In this document: one piece after another, positions 44,760 to 54,081 of the stretch | Layout: each line of letters opens with the position of its first letter | Numbering within the stretch: the first letter of the stretch is position 1 | Source of the DNA: Bacillus sp. KH172YL63 | GTDB lineage: Bacteria; Bacillota; Bacilli; Bacillales; Bacillaceae_B | Reading direction: 5' to 3' | Length of the DNA stretch: 64,000 nucleotides | NCBI RefSeq assembly: GCF_011398925.1 | Contig: NZ_AP022842.1 | Coordinates: 1,476,001 to 1,540,000, forward strand | Notes under the pieces: generated by a model | The model's database searches: none | The model's input: only the letters and a program-made list of their open reading frames with translations | Told to the model about the DNA's origin: nothing | Made by a program: the position numbers and the translations under genes

Positions 44760-45493
44760 TGAGGATTGATGTCCTTTCACTATTCCCTGCCATGTTCGAG
44801 GGGGTCTTCGGTGAATCGATCATGAAGAAGGCGAAGGAAAAGGAAGCTGTCACCTTCAATGTGATCAACTTCAGGGATTACGCCGACAACAAGCACAATA
44901 AGGTCGATGATTATCCATACGGCGGAGGAGCCGGGATGGTATTGAAGCCCCAGCCGATCTTTGATGCAGTGGACGCGGTGAAAAAGGAACAGCAGTCCAA
45001 ACCGAGAGTCATCCTGATGTGCCCCCAAGGTGAGCGCTTTACGCAGAAAAAGGCAGAAGAGCTTGCAGAAGAAGATCATCTTGTATTCATTTGCGGACAC
45101 TATGAAGGATATGACGAACGAATCAGAGAGCATGTCGTGACCGATGAAATCTCCATTGGGGATTATGTCCTGACTGGAGGAGAACTGGGATCGATGGTGG
45201 TCATTGACAGTGTTGTCAGGCTGCTGCCCGGCGTACTTGGGAACGAGGATTCCCCTGTACTCGATTCCTTCTCGTCAGGCCTCCTCGAGCACCCCCATTA
45301 TACCCGCCCTGCAGATTTCAGAGGGATGAAGGTGCCTGATGAGCTGATATCGGGGAATCACCGCGTGATCGACGAGTGGAGGGAGAAGGAGAGCCTGAGG
45401 CGGACATTCGAGCGCAGGCCGGATTTGCTGGAATCCCGTGAACTTTCCGATAAACAAAAGCAATGGATTGAGGAATGGAGAAAGTCTGAATAA
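44756..45493 (+). CDS. trmD: tRNA (guanine-37 N1) methyltransferase TrmD
   Basis: SPOUT methyltransferase making m1G37, which prevents +1 frameshifting. The 245 aa protein has the N-terminal [25 protein letters not shown], and the trefoil-knot SAM site [11 protein letters not shown]...LLPGVLGN. It starts in an ATGA overlap with rimM (second Met one codon later is possible). Confidence 0.96.
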   Translation: MMRIDVLSLFPAMFEGVFGESIMKKAKEKEAVTFNVINFRDYADNKHNKVDDYPYGGGAGMVLKPQPIFDAVDAVKKEQQSKPRVILMCPQGERFTQKKAEELAEEDHLVFICGHYEGYDERIREHVVTDEISIGDYVLTGGELGSMVVIDSVVRLLPGVLGNEDSPVLDSFSSGLLEHPHYTRPADFRGMKVPDELISGNHRVIDEWREKESLRRTFERRPDLLESRELSDKQKQWIEEWRKSE

Positions 45494-45497
45494 TCTA

Positions 45498-45526
45498 TTG
45501 CATCCTTGTCTAGGCTGTGATATTAT
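45498..45526 (+). promoter_or_regulatory. sigma-A promoter of rplS
   Basis: TTGCAT (45498-45503), 17-nt spacer, TATTAT (45521-45526) with TGA just upstream (extended -10). It begins 5 nt after the trmD stop. Confidence 0.65.
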
Positions 45527-45532
45527 ATTCTT

Positions 45533-45614
45533 TGTGGCTTGAGGATACTTAGGCCATGGATCCCGATGTTCCGCTGCAATCAATCGCTTTTGTAAGAGCA
45601 TCTGTTGGAAGGAG
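45533..45614 (+). promoter_or_regulatory. rplS 5' leader, candidate L19 autoregulatory RNA
   Basis: About 80 nt of leader between the promoter and the rplS SD. GATGTTC (45565-45571) can pair with GAGCATC (45596-45602) with one G-U pair, placing the hairpin just before the SD GGAAGGAG. The GATGTTCCGCTG...AGAGCATCTG pattern agrees with what I remember of the Bacillus L19 leader, which lets L19 repress its own gene. Identification is by eye only. Confidence 0.55.
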
Positions 45615-45623
45615 TTGAATAAG

Positions 45624-45968
45624 ATGCACAAATTAATCGAAGATATTACGAAAGAACAACTTCGCTCTGATCTACCATCTTTCCGTCCTGGTGATACAGT
45701 ACGTGTACACGTTAACATCGTTGAGGGTACTCGTGAACGTATTCAGGTATACGAAGGAGTAGTAATCAAACGCCGCGGTGGCGGTATCAGCGAAACATTC
45801 ACAGTTCGTAAAATTTCTTACGGTGTTGGTGTTGAGCGTACTTTCCCAGTACACACACCAAAAATCGCTAAATTAGAAGTTATTCGTCGCGGTAAAGTAC
45901 GTCGTGCGAAACTTTATTACCTACGTAACCTACGTGGTAAAGCGGCTCGTATTAAAGAAATTCGATAA
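45624..45968 (+). CDS. rplS: 50S ribosomal protein L19
   Basis: Large-subunit protein near the 30S-50S interface. It is 114 aa, starting [18 protein letters not shown] with the conserved [16 protein letters not shown] core. ATG 45624 has GGAAGGAG 9 nt upstream; a TTG 9 nt earlier is the alternative. Followed by a terminator. Confidence 0.96.
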   Translation: MHKLIEDITKEQLRSDLPSFRPGDTVRVHVNIVEGTRERIQVYEGVVIKRRGGGISETFTVRKISYGVGVERTFPVHTPKIAKLEVIRRGKVRRAKLYYLRNLRGKAARIKEIR

Positions 45969-45981
45969 GAACGTAAGAAGA

Positions 45982-46006
45982 GGAGCTTGGAGACAAGCTC
46001 CTTTTC
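45982..46006 (+). terminator. terminator of rplS
   Basis: Perfect 8-bp stem GGAGCTTG / CAAGCTCC with a GAGA tetraloop, followed by TTTTCC. Confidence 0.85.
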
Positions 46007-46112
46007 CTTATGTAAGGACCGTTTTTTGAACAACCCACCTTTTTTTGATGAGAAATCGATCAAATTCTAGTAGAATAGAAAAAGATATAAATAACCTTTG
46101 GGTGGTGGAGAA

Positions 46113-46652
46113 GTGGCAAAAGAAAAAAATGAGTGGTGGGAGTGGATGAAAGCACTGTTGATTGCAGTCGGTTTAGCTGCCATCATCAGATTCTTTTTAT
46201 TTGCACCGATCGTAGTGGATGGTTTATCAATGATGCCAACGTTACATAATGGGGACCGGATGATTGTAAGTAAGCTCGGTGCTCCTGAACGATTTGATAT
46301 CGTCGTGTTCCACGCTCCTGAAAAAAAGGACTATATCAAACGGGTCATCGGTTTGCCGGGAGATAAAGTAGCGTACAAAAATGATACATTATATATCAAT
46401 GGTAAGGCTTATCCTGAGCCTTATCTGAATGAGTACAAAGATCAATTGAGTGACGGGGTGCTGACGGAAGATTTTACATTGACAGACCTCACTGGAGAAG
46501 AGACGGTTCCTGAAGGTGAGATTTTTGTGATGGGCGATAATAGACGTTTCAGCAAGGACAGCCGTCACATCGGTACCGTCCGGATTGATGAGGTCATCGG
46601 AGATACGAAAGTGATATATTGGCCTGTTAAAGATATAGGCTTTGTGAAATAA
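46113..46652 (+). CDS. sip: type I signal peptidase
   Basis: Membrane serine protease that removes signal peptides from Sec/Tat-exported proteins. The 179 aa protein (GTG start) has one N-terminal membrane anchor (residues 13-35), the catalytic Ser39 in DGLSMMPTL, the general base Lys76 in [11 protein letters not shown], and box E as [12 protein letters not shown]. It is the short single-anchor Gram-positive form. SD GGTGGAG lies upstream; a TTG 15 nt earlier is less likely. It sits between rplS and rbgA. Confidence 0.92.
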   Translation: MAKEKNEWWEWMKALLIAVGLAAIIRFFLFAPIVVDGLSMMPTLHNGDRMIVSKLGAPERFDIVVFHAPEKKDYIKRVIGLPGDKVAYKNDTLYINGKAYPEPYLNEYKDQLSDGVLTEDFTLTDLTGEETVPEGEIFVMGDNRRFSKDSRHIGTVRIDEVIGDTKVIYWPVKDIGFVK

Positions 46653-46680
46653 TAGAAAAAAGTTGTTTGGAGGTGGTCAT

Positions 46681-47547
46681 ATGACGATACAATGGTTTCC
46701 AGGGCATATGGCTAAAGCGCGCAGGCAGGTTACTGAGAAATTAAAGCTTGTCGACATTGTCATTGAATTAGTAGATGCGAGAATCCCGTTATCTTCCCGG
46801 AATCCGATGATCGAAGAAATCATCGGCCAGAAGCCCCGTCTCGTATTGTTGAATAAAGCAGATATGGCGGATAAGAACCGTACGAACCAATGGATCGCCT
46901 ACTTTAAAGAACAGGGCATCACGGCACTTGCCGTCAATGCACAGGCCGGGAAAGGACTGCAAGTCATTGTCCAGGCCGCGAAAGAGATCCTGAAGGAAAA
47001 GTTCGACCGGATGAAGTCCCGTGGGATGAGGCCCCGTGCTATCAGGGCAATGATTGTCGGGATCCCGAATGTGGGAAAATCCACGCTGATCAATCGCCTG
47101 GCCAAGAAAAACATCGCGAAAACCGGGAACACGCCCGGCGTAACGAAGGCGCAGCAGTGGATCAAAGTCGGAAAAGAACTGGAATTACTTGATACACCAG
47201 GAATACTGTGGCCGAAATTCGAAGATCCCAAGGTCGGTTATAAGCTGGCACTGACCGGGGCAATCAAAGATACCATCCTGAATTTGCAGGATATTGCTGT
47301 TTACGGATTAAGATTCCTCGAAGAGCATTATCCAGAGCGTCTTGAGGAACGTTACGGACTCGAAACGATACCGGAAGAGGTTGTAGATTGTTTCAACCAC
47401 ATCGGCAAGAAGAGAGGCTGCCTGATGGCGGGCGGAGAAGTAAACTATGACAAGACGTCCGAAATCATCGTCAGGGATATCCGAAATGTAGAACTGGGAC
47501 CGATGACATTTGATTTCATCGGTGAATCAGAACAAGACGAAGAATAA
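46681..47547 (+). CDS. rbgA: ribosome biogenesis GTPase RbgA (YlqF)
   Basis: Circularly permuted GTPase needed for late 50S assembly (incorporation of L16, L27, L36). The 288 aa protein shows the permuted order G4 NKADM, G1 [11 protein letters not shown]2-like TPGVT and G3 DTPGI, followed by a C-terminal ANTAR-like RNA-binding region. The N-terminal [10 protein letters not shown] is the family signature. ATG 46681 has GGAGGTGG upstream. Confidence 0.95.
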   Translation: MTIQWFPGHMAKARRQVTEKLKLVDIVIELVDARIPLSSRNPMIEEIIGQKPRLVLLNKADMADKNRTNQWIAYFKEQGITALAVNAQAGKGLQVIVQAAKEILKEKFDRMKSRGMRPRAIRAMIVGIPNVGKSTLINRLAKKNIAKTGNTPGVTKAQQWIKVGKELELLDTPGILWPKFEDPKVGYKLALTGAIKDTILNLQDIAVYGLRFLEEHYPERLEERYGLETIPEEVVDCFNHIGKKRGCLMAGGEVNYDKTSEIIVRDIRNVELGPMTFDFIGESEQDEE

Positions 47548-47550
47548 ACG

Positions 47551-47597
47551 AAGAGGCTGCACGAAGGGATACCCCCTTTTACACAGCCTCTTTATTA
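47551..47597 (+). terminator. terminator after rbgA
   Basis: AAGAGGCTG / CAGCCTCTT stem (9 bp) with an inner AAGGG/CCCTT hairpin in the loop, followed by TATTATTT. Confidence 0.65.
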
Positions 47598-47634
47598 TTT
47601 CCTGGAAGAACCGATAGTAAAAGGGGGAGACGTT

Positions 47635-48405
47635 TTGACGAACGTACAAAGAACAATTAAGGAAATCAGTGAAATCATCCGAACAGTCCCGGATACTGAT
47701 CCTATTTTCGATGAATTAAAGAAGGATGGCAGGAAAGGTGTGCAGAAACTTCTTGATCAGGCCGAACGTGCAAGAAAGAAGCGAGAAGAGGAACATGAAG
47801 CATTCAAGGCGCTTACTACATATGAAAATGAACTTCGCAATCAAGGCTTCAGCCTGATTGCAGGGATAGACGAGGTAGGCAGGGGACCGCTCGCAGGTCC
47901 CGTCGTGACGGCAGCGGTCATCCTTCCGGAAGATTTCTATTTGCCGGGCTTGAATGACAGTAAAAAGATAAGCGAAGCGAAAAGGGAAGAATATGCTGCC
48001 CATATCCGGGCACATGCCATTTCAATCGGGTTGGCGATTGTGGATGCAGATGTGATAGATTCAATCAATATTTATGAAGCAACGAAAAAAGCGATGAACA
48101 GTGCCGTCAATAACCTCACCATCTCTCCGGAGTATTTATTGATCGATGCCATGAAGCTCGAAACGCCTTATCCGAGCCAGTCCATTATCAAAGGTGATTC
48201 AAAAAGCATTTCCATCGCTGCCGCTTCGATCATCGCCAAGGTGGCGAGGGACAGGATGATGAAGGAGTACGCAACGAAGTATCCCGGTTATGGATTCGAG
48301 AATAATGCCGGATATGGAACAAAAGAGCATTTAAACGGCCTTGCCCAGTATGGCATTACACCGCTGCACAGGAAAAGTTTCGCGCCGGTCAAGGAACTGC
48401 TGTAA
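47635..48405 (+). CDS. rnhB: ribonuclease HII
   Basis: Removes RNA from RNA-DNA hybrids, including single misincorporated ribonucleotides. The 256 aa protein has the type 2 extra N-terminal segment of about 70 residues found in Bacillus RnhB. The catalytic motif [13 protein letters not shown] is followed by the remaining DEDD acidic residues (LNDSKKI, IDAMKL). TTG start at 47635 with AGGGGGAG upstream. Confidence 0.94.
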   Translation: MTNVQRTIKEISEIIRTVPDTDPIFDELKKDGRKGVQKLLDQAERARKKREEEHEAFKALTTYENELRNQGFSLIAGIDEVGRGPLAGPVVTAAVILPEDFYLPGLNDSKKISEAKREEYAAHIRAHAISIGLAIVDADVIDSINIYEATKKAMNSAVNNLTISPEYLLIDAMKLETPYPSQSIIKGDSKSISIAAASIIAKVARDRMMKEYATKYPGYGFENNAGYGTKEHLNGLAQYGITPLHRKSFAPVKELL

Positions 48406-48450
48406 CTCCTTTGCACGCTTCTAAATCAATCATGGGACGGGAGATAGAAT

Positions 48451-50235
48451 ATGACCCATATTCATGGAACTTCAACGAATCAAAACGTGTCAGCCGCACA
48501 GAGGATGCCCTTTGCTTTACAGGAAGGGAAAGTCCTCAATGTACGTGTTCACAAACACCTGGGTGACGCTCAGGCAGAAGTATCTGTAAATGGTCAGCGA
48601 TTCATAGCGAAGCTTGAAACCCCTGTTGAAGCAGGGGGAAGATACTGGGTGGAAGTGAAGCAATCTGAAAAGGGGATCAGCCTTGCAGTCATTTCTGACC
48701 CACGTACAGGGGAAATGACCGCCAAGGGGATGATAGCAGATCTATTGCGTCATATGGCTGTCAAGAACCAGGGAGAGGGCATGACCTCTTTATTGAATGA
48801 ACTCGTAAAGAATCGTTTGCCGTTTGACAAAGACATGCTTCTATTTGCCGAGAAGCATGTGACCGGAAAAGGAGACGCAGAGAATATTAAAATATTGGTA
48901 GATATAGCGAAAAGAAACCTGCCGTTCACGGAGAAGGTTTTTCAATCCATGAAAGCCGGTTTGTCAAAAGAAGGTTTTGTTTCAATGCTGAATACCCTTT
49001 CCGGCAAGTTGAGTGAAACAGGAACAGACAAATCCACCCTCCAATTGATCAAAAATATACAAAACCCGGTGAACGGGATGTTGATGGAAAGGATGGTAGG
49101 GAAGTCTCTATCAATGCTGTCCAGTCCATCCCAATCTTTTTCGGCCAGGCTCGGGCATTTTGATTTATTGAAGTCTCTAGGCTTTCTGCCGGAAGGGGCC
49201 ACGATGAATCAATGGAAAGATGGTGTAGCTTCCGCGATTGTGAAGGGCGCTTCTGCCAAGGGGTATGTTGAGAAAAATATTGAGAGAGCATTCCCCTTGT
49301 TAAATGGAAATGATGCCGGAGGCCGTGTGGGCAAAGAATTGAACAGGCTCCAGGCAGCTGCAGGCGGCGAGCCTGCAGGCCTGGAGAAGGCAGGCCGTTC
49401 ACTTGTGAATACACTGCTCTCCAATATGGGTGAAGGCAAAGGGAATCTTGAAACGAAGCTTTTGATGGGGTTGATCAGTGAAGAACAGAAACAGTCGATG
49501 GAAATCAATTTTGGAAACCTAGAGCGTTCGCTTGCAAAAGGTGTACCTCTTTCCAATCAGGGCCGGGTATTTCATCAGCTGTATCAACAATTGGAGCAGG
49601 AATTCACTCAAGAGATGCAGGGGGATGAATTAACAAAGGTGTTAAAAAGGGTGATTGGCTCACTTGGGATCAATTACGAGGCCCAGCTGCAAAAAAAGGG
49701 GTATGAACTTCAACCCCTTAACCTGAAAGAGAGCCTTGTCAGCCTCAGTCTCACCCATCCGCTGCCGGAAGTGCGCCAATTGGCTGATGACATTGTGATG
49801 AAATTGAATCATCAAGTCCTTGTATCTCAGGAAAACGCCCCGTTGCTTACCATCATACAGCAATTTCCTCTCTTTCTATTTGGAAGGAATACAGACATCA
49901 CGCTTCAATGGACGGGTAAGGAAAAAGAGAAAGGGATCATTGACGAAGATTTCTGCCGCGTATTGTTCTATCTGGAACTTGACAGCTTAAAAGAAACATT
50001 GATTGATATGCAGGTCCAAAACCGTGTGATCACCCTTACCGTATGGAATGACGATCCTGCTGTTGAAAAGGCGTCACTTGCATTGCTGCCCAAGCTGAAA
50101 GCTGGCTTGATGGAACTGGATTACCGGCTGACTTCCGTCAAGGTGAAAACCCCTGACAGAGATAAAGACCTGTCAAAGGACAGCCTTGTGGACCTTGACA
50201 ATACAACATTCACCGGAGTTGATATCTTGGTATGA
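48451..50235 (+). CDS. ylqG: YlqG: large protein with FliK-like C-terminal domain
   Basis: Cytoplasmic-looking 594 aa protein with no signal peptide or membrane span. The long N-terminal and middle part is low in recognisable motifs. The C-terminal ~90 residues (FYLELDSLKETLIDM to LMELDYRLTSVKVK) fit the pattern of the flagellar hook-length control protein FliK: short strand, helix with L..LL..LK..L..L and a final strand. The stop overlaps the start region of ylqH, which encodes an FlhB-C-terminal-like domain, the known partner of FliK. The FliK-like function is inferred from this pattern and context; B. subtilis YlqG has no established role that I know of. Confidence 0.75.
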   Translation: MTHIHGTSTNQNVSAAQRMPFALQEGKVLNVRVHKHLGDAQAEVSVNGQRFIAKLETPVEAGGRYWVEVKQSEKGISLAVISDPRTGEMTAKGMIADLLRHMAVKNQGEGMTSLLNELVKNRLPFDKDMLLFAEKHVTGKGDAENIKILVDIAKRNLPFTEKVFQSMKAGLSKEGFVSMLNTLSGKLSETGTDKSTLQLIKNIQNPVNGMLMERMVGKSLSMLSSPSQSFSARLGHFDLLKSLGFLPEGATMNQWKDGVASAIVKGASAKGYVEKNIERAFPLLNGNDAGGRVGKELNRLQAAAGGEPAGLEKAGRSLVNTLLSNMGEGKGNLETKLLMGLISEEQKQSMEINFGNLERSLAKGVPLSNQGRVFHQLYQQLEQEFTQEMQGDELTKVLKRVIGSLGINYEAQLQKKGYELQPLNLKESLVSLSLTHPLPEVRQLADDIVMKLNHQVLVSQENAPLLTIIQQFPLFLFGRNTDITLQWTGKEKEKGIIDEDFCRVLFYLELDSLKETLIDMQVQNRVITLTVWNDDPAVEKASLALLPKLKAGLMELDYRLTSVKVKTPDRDKDLSKDSLVDLDNTTFTGVDILV

Positions 50236-50243
50236 GGGACGAA

Positions 50244-50519
50244 ATGGAGCGTAAAGAAGCAGTTGCTTTAGGGTATGATGAACAAAATGGATCAGCACCT
50301 AAGGTCCTTGCAAGGGGAAAGGGGATCATTGCAGAGAACATCCTTTCAAAGGCAAAAGAGCATCATGTACCTGTGCAGGAAGATAAAAGCTTATTATCCC
50401 TTCTTGGGAAATTGGATGTGGGGGAATCGATCCCTGAAGAGCTTTACGGGGCTGTAGCAGAAGTATTTGCATTCGTCTACAGACTGGACAGGGAGCACGC
50501 CAAAAAAAGTTCAGGATAA
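50244..50519 (+). CDS. ylqH: YlqH: free-standing FlhB C-terminal (FlhB-CC)-like domain
   Basis: A 91 aa protein that corresponds to the cytoplasmic C-terminal fragment of the export-gate protein FlhB, starting right after its autocleavage motif: KEAVALGYD, APKVLARGKG, AKEHHVPVQED and IPEELYGAVAEVFAFVYRLD all match FlhB segments, but the membrane part and the NPTH cleavage site are missing. ATG 50244 has GAGGG 6 nt upstream; ATG 50232, overlapping the ylqG stop as ATGA, is the alternative start (95 aa). Confidence 0.85.
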   Translation: MERKEAVALGYDEQNGSAPKVLARGKGIIAENILSKAKEHHVPVQEDKSLLSLLGKLDVGESIPEELYGAVAEVFAFVYRLDREHAKKSSG

Positions 50520-50550
50520 TGCATACAGGCGTTATTGTAAAAAGGGAAGG

Positions 50551-50602
50551 AATCTCTTAAAATATTTTTCAGATATAATATTTTAAGAGATTTTCCTTTT
50601 TC
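50551..50602 (+). terminator. terminator of ylqG-ylqH
   Basis: Perfect 16-bp stem from 50551-50566 to 50577-50592 (AATCTCTTAAAATATT and its complement) with a ten-base loop, then TTCCTTTTTC. Unusually long and AT-rich. Confidence 0.85.
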
Positions 50603-50637
50603 GAACCCAAAGTGATTAGAGTGATAATGCGTAGGTA

Positions 50638-50665
50638 TTGTTCAGAATTTTTAAATTAATATAAT
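50638..50665 (+). promoter_or_regulatory. candidate sigma-A promoter of sucCD
   Basis: TTGTTC (50638-50643), 16-nt spacer, TATAAT (50660-50665), about 90 nt before the sucC start. Confidence 0.55.
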
Positions 50666-50755
50666 ATTTTTACCATAATGGTAGACAGATATACTGTCAT
50701 TTTATACAATGAAAGCGCAGTCTATTTTTTGAAGAGTTTGATAGGAGGATGGAAA

Positions 50756-51916
50756 ATGAATATCCATGAATATCAAGGTAAAGAAATCCTCAGAAATTAC
50801 GGGGTGTCCGTACCAAATGGTAAAGTGGCTTTTACAGCTGAAGAAGCGGTTGAAGCGGCGAAGACGTTAGATTCTAGCGTATATGTAGTAAAAGCTCAAA
50901 TCCATGCAGGTGGTCGAGGAAAAGCAGGCGGGGTTAAGATCGCCAAGAGCCTTGACGAGGTGCGTACATATGCAGAAGAGTTAATAGGAAAAACGTTAGT
51001 GACTCACCAAACAGGCCCTGAAGGTAAGGAAGTAAAGCGCTTACTTATTGAAGAAGGCTGTGATATTAAGAAAGAATATTATGTAGGTCTAGTATTGGAC
51101 CGTGCAACTTCCCAAGTCGTATTGATGGCATCGGAAGAAGGCGGGACAGAAATCGAAGAAGTGGCAGAACAGACACCAGAAAAGATCTTCAAGGAGTATA
51201 TTGATCCTGTAGTCGGTTTAACGGGCTTCCAGGCACGCCGTATCGCGTTCAATATCAATATCCCTCAACAGCTGGTTGGAAAAGCCGCCAAATTCATGAT
51301 GGGCCTTTATAATGTGTATATTCAAAAGGATGCATCCATTGTAGAGATCAATCCTCTTGTTGTAACAGGAGACGGGGATGTGATGGCACTGGATGCGAAA
51401 TTCAATTTTGATTCCAATGCATTATATCGTCAAAAAGACGTGCTTGCACTGCGTGATCTTGAAGAAGAGGATGCGAAAGAAATCGAAGCATCCAAATATG
51501 ACCTTAGCTACATTTCCCTTGATGGAAATATCGGCTGCATGGTCAACGGTGCAGGACTTGCCATGGCAACGATGGATATCGTGAAACATTATGGCGGAGA
51601 TCCCGCTAACTTCCTTGACGTTGGGGGCGGTGCCACAGCCGAGAAGGTAACCGAAGCATTCAAAATCATCCTTTCTGATGAAAACGTCAAAGGTATTTTC
51701 GTCAATATCTTCGGTGGAATCATGAAGTGTGATGTTATCGCAACAGGTGTTGTAGAAGCAGCGAAGCAAATCGGTCTTCAAGTACCGCTGGTTGTCAGAC
51801 TCGAAGGTACGAATGTTGACTTGGGTAAAGATATCCTTAATAAATCAGGATTGAATATCATTGCAGCTGAATCTATGGCAGACGGCGCACAAAAAATCGT
51901 TGAGCAAGTAGGCTAA
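50756..51916 (+). CDS. sucC: succinyl-CoA synthetase, beta subunit
   Basis: ADP-forming step of the TCA cycle: succinyl-CoA to succinate with substrate-level ATP formation. The 386 aa protein has an ATP-grasp domain beginning [17 protein letters not shown], with [11 protein letters not shown] near residue 48, and a CoA-ligase domain with [17 protein letters not shown] 50756 has AGGAGGA upstream; the frame extends 78 nt earlier without similarity. sucD follows 16 nt later. Confidence 0.97.
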   Translation: MNIHEYQGKEILRNYGVSVPNGKVAFTAEEAVEAAKTLDSSVYVVKAQIHAGGRGKAGGVKIAKSLDEVRTYAEELIGKTLVTHQTGPEGKEVKRLLIEEGCDIKKEYYVGLVLDRATSQVVLMASEEGGTEIEEVAEQTPEKIFKEYIDPVVGLTGFQARRIAFNINIPQQLVGKAAKFMMGLYNVYIQKDASIVEINPLVVTGDGDVMALDAKFNFDSNALYRQKDVLALRDLEEEDAKEIEASKYDLSYISLDGNIGCMVNGAGLAMATMDIVKHYGGDPANFLDVGGGATAEKVTEAFKIILSDENVKGIFVNIFGGIMKCDVIATGVVEAAKQIGLQVPLVVRLEGTNVDLGKDILNKSGLNIIAAESMADGAQKIVEQVG

Positions 51917-51932
51917 GAAAGGCGGGGGACTA

Positions 51933-52835
51933 ATGAGCGTATTTATTAATAAAGATACCAAAGTTGTTGTACAGGGAATTACAGGATCAACTGCTCTTTT
52001 CCACACAAAGCAAATGCTTGAATACGGTACACAGATCGTGGCTGGTGTGACACCTGGTAAAGGCGGGACTGAGGTTGAAGGCGTACCTGTCTTCAATACA
52101 GTTGAAGAAGCGAAGAAAGCAACAGGCGTAAATGCTTCAGTCATTTATGTTCCTGCACCATTTGCCGCAGATGCCATTATGGAGGCAGTAGATGCAGAAC
52201 TTGATCTTGCTATCTGTATCACTGAGCATATCCCGGTATTGGATATGGTGAAGGTTAAACGTTATATGGAAGGAAAGAAAACACGCCTTGTGGGACCGAA
52301 CTGCCCAGGTGTTATCACACCTGAAGAGTGCAAGATTGGAATCATGCCTGGTTACATCCATACTAAAGGGCATGTGGGCGTAGTTTCACGATCTGGAACG
52401 CTGACGTATGAAGCTGTTCACCAACTTTCCCAAGCAGGAATCGGACAATCAACAGCAGTCGGTATCGGGGGAGATCCGGTAAATGGTACGGATTTCATCG
52501 ATGTGTTGAAAGCATTCAATGAAGATGAAGACACATATGCGGTCATCATGATCGGTGAAATCGGCGGTACGGCTGAAGAAGAAGCTGCTGAGTGGATCAA
52601 AGCCAATATGACGAAGCCGGTAGTAGGCTTCATCGGCGGACGTACTGCACCTCCCGGAAAACGCATGGGACATGCAGGTGCGATCATCTCCGGTGGTAAA
52701 GGAACTGCAGATGAGAAGATCCGCGTCATGAACGAGTGTGGCATTCAAGTTGCGCCTACACCTTCAGACATGGGTGAAACGTTAATCAAGGTACTGAAAG
52801 AAGAAGGTATCCTGGATAAATGTAAAACACATTAA
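51933..52835 (+). CDS. sucD: succinyl-CoA synthetase, alpha subunit
   Basis: Partner of SucC. The 300 aa protein has a CoA-binding Rossmann domain ([13 protein letters not shown]), [10 protein letters not shown] and the phosphorylated histidine in [25 protein letters not shown] upstream of the ATG. Followed by a terminator. Confidence 0.97.
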   Translation: MSVFINKDTKVVVQGITGSTALFHTKQMLEYGTQIVAGVTPGKGGTEVEGVPVFNTVEEAKKATGVNASVIYVPAPFAADAIMEAVDAELDLAICITEHIPVLDMVKVKRYMEGKKTRLVGPNCPGVITPEECKIGIMPGYIHTKGHVGVVSRSGTLTYEAVHQLSQAGIGQSTAVGIGGDPVNGTDFIDVLKAFNEDEDTYAVIMIGEIGGTAEEEAAEWIKANMTKPVVGFIGGRTAPPGKRMGHAGAIISGGKGTADEKIRVMNECGIQVAPTPSDMGETLIKVLKEEGILDKCKTH

Positions 52836-52841
52836 TGTATG

Positions 52842-52875
52842 TTGAGACTGATGGCAGTTTTGCCATCAGTCTCAA
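52842..52875 (+). terminator. terminator of sucCD
   Basis: Perfect 15-bp stem TTGAGACTGATGGCA / TGCCATCAGTCTCAA with a GTTT loop; the tail TTATCT is only moderately T-rich. Confidence 0.75.
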
Positions 52876-52900
52876 TTATCTATATTCAAGTAAATGACGA

Positions 52901-53788
52901 ATGGAGGACATTCATATAGACAGACGACACATGTTATTTCATATCCATCATTGCCGGGGAATTGGATTAAAAGGGACGAAAAGACTGTTTGAAGCACTCC
53001 CCGCACTTCCGACACTGTTTGAGTTATCCCCCTCTGTTATACAAAAGATAACCCGTCAGACATCTGCCAATCTACAACTCTTCTACAAAGACCTTCACTC
53101 ATTCCCGACAGACCGTTATCTTAAGCTGTATGAAGAAAATGATATACAATGGATCACCATCATGGATCCGGATTATCCACATTCTTTAAAGCATGTTTAT
53201 GATCCTCCGTTTTTACTCTTCTTAAAAGGCGATAAATCCCTCCTTCAGGCACAGAAGAAATTAGCCATCATCGGATCAAGGGATGCCACATCCTACACAA
53301 TAAACATCCTTCATTCAATGATTCCCACACTGGTAGCTAAACATATTGTGATTGTCAGCGGCTTGGCAAAAGGGGCAGACACCGTCGCCCATAAAGAGGC
53401 GATTTCAGCGGGCGGTAAGACCATAGGGGTGATTGCAAGCGGGTTTGATCATATTTATCCCAGGGAGAATGAGAATCTGGCCGGTGAGATGATGGAAAAT
53501 CATCTGCTGTTAACGGAATACCCTCCTTATGTGAAACCTGAAAGGTGGCATTTTCCACTCAGAAACCGTATCATCAGTGGATTATCTGAGGCTGTCCTGA
53601 TCACAGAGGCGAGGAAGAAAAGTGGTACGTTCATCACCGCTGATTATGCATTGAGTGAAGGCAGGGATGTTTTGTGCATTCCGGGAGCGGTTGGCGATCC
53701 GCTTGCTGAAGGGACGAACAGTTTGATTCAGCAGGGGGCCAAAATGGTATTATCAATAGAAGATATTTTTTCAGAACTTGGTGTATAA
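52901..53788 (+). CDS. dprA: DNA processing / recombination mediator protein DprA
   Basis: Loads RecA on incoming single strands during transformation. The protein has a SAM-like N-terminal region (HHCRGIGLKGTKRLF) and the extended Rossmann DprA domain with GSRDATSYT, SGLAKGADTVAH, GVIASGFDHIYPRENE and the FPLRNRIISGLS motif. The C-terminal winged-helix domain of Gram-negative DprA is absent, as in B. subtilis. The start is odd: ATG 52901 (295 aa) has no SD; GGAGG at 52903-52907 lies inside the frame, 8 nt before an ATA codon, and the next ATG (52931) is too far from it. True start unresolved. Confidence 0.9.
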   Translation: MEDIHIDRRHMLFHIHHCRGIGLKGTKRLFEALPALPTLFELSPSVIQKITRQTSANLQLFYKDLHSFPTDRYLKLYEENDIQWITIMDPDYPHSLKHVYDPPFLLFLKGDKSLLQAQKKLAIIGSRDATSYTINILHSMIPTLVAKHIVIVSGLAKGADTVAHKEAISAGGKTIGVIASGFDHIYPRENENLAGEMMENHLLLTEYPPYVKPERWHFPLRNRIISGLSEAVLITEARKKSGTFITADYALSEGRDVLCIPGAVGDPLAEGTNSLIQQGAKMVLSIEDIFSELGV

Positions 53789-53804
53789 AGGACGAGAAAA
53801 TGAT

Positions 53805-53840
53805 ATAAAATTCTGTCATAAAACGGAATTTTATTCATAT
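53805..53840 (+). terminator. weak terminator after dprA
   Basis: ATAAAATTC-T-GT / AC-G-GAATTTTAT imperfect stem with a CATAAA loop; AT-rich, no clean T run. Confidence 0.4.
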
Positions 53841-53848
53841 GTAATTGA

Positions 53849-53886
53849 ATAATTGCAAGCAAATCACACAAAATGGTTGCAATTAT
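53849..53886. repeat. 10-bp inverted repeat in the dprA-topA intergenic region
   Basis: ATAATTGCAA (53849-53858) and TTGCAATTAT (53877-53886), perfect complements 18 nt apart. It sits just upstream of the putative topA promoter and could be a regulator site. Confidence 0.5.
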
Positions 53887-53905
53887 AGTAAAACTGTTAT
53901 ACATT

Positions 53906-53933
53906 TTGCAACAGGTATCTAAAACTGTATAAA
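53906..53933 (+). promoter_or_regulatory. candidate sigma-A promoter of topA
   Basis: TTGCAA (53906-53911), 16-nt spacer, TATAAA (53928-53933), which would give a leader of about 140 nt before topA. Confidence 0.5.
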
Positions 53934-54081
53934 AGAGAAGAATGAAGCAAAAGTAGTATTTCTCTACACTGATATCGATCTAAACCTATGTGAATGTAAG
54001 TGTAACCGTTTCCGGAGCGCTCGACACATTCCAAGGTTCTATAAAACAGTGATTATTTTCCTCTTTAAGGAGGCTTATTGG

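Noticed and set aside
54001..54014. Possible CcpA cre site TGTAACCGTTTCCG in the topA leader
   Set aside because: It fits most of the consensus but the last symmetric base fails, topA is not a usual CcpA target, and one match in 64 kb is expected by chance.
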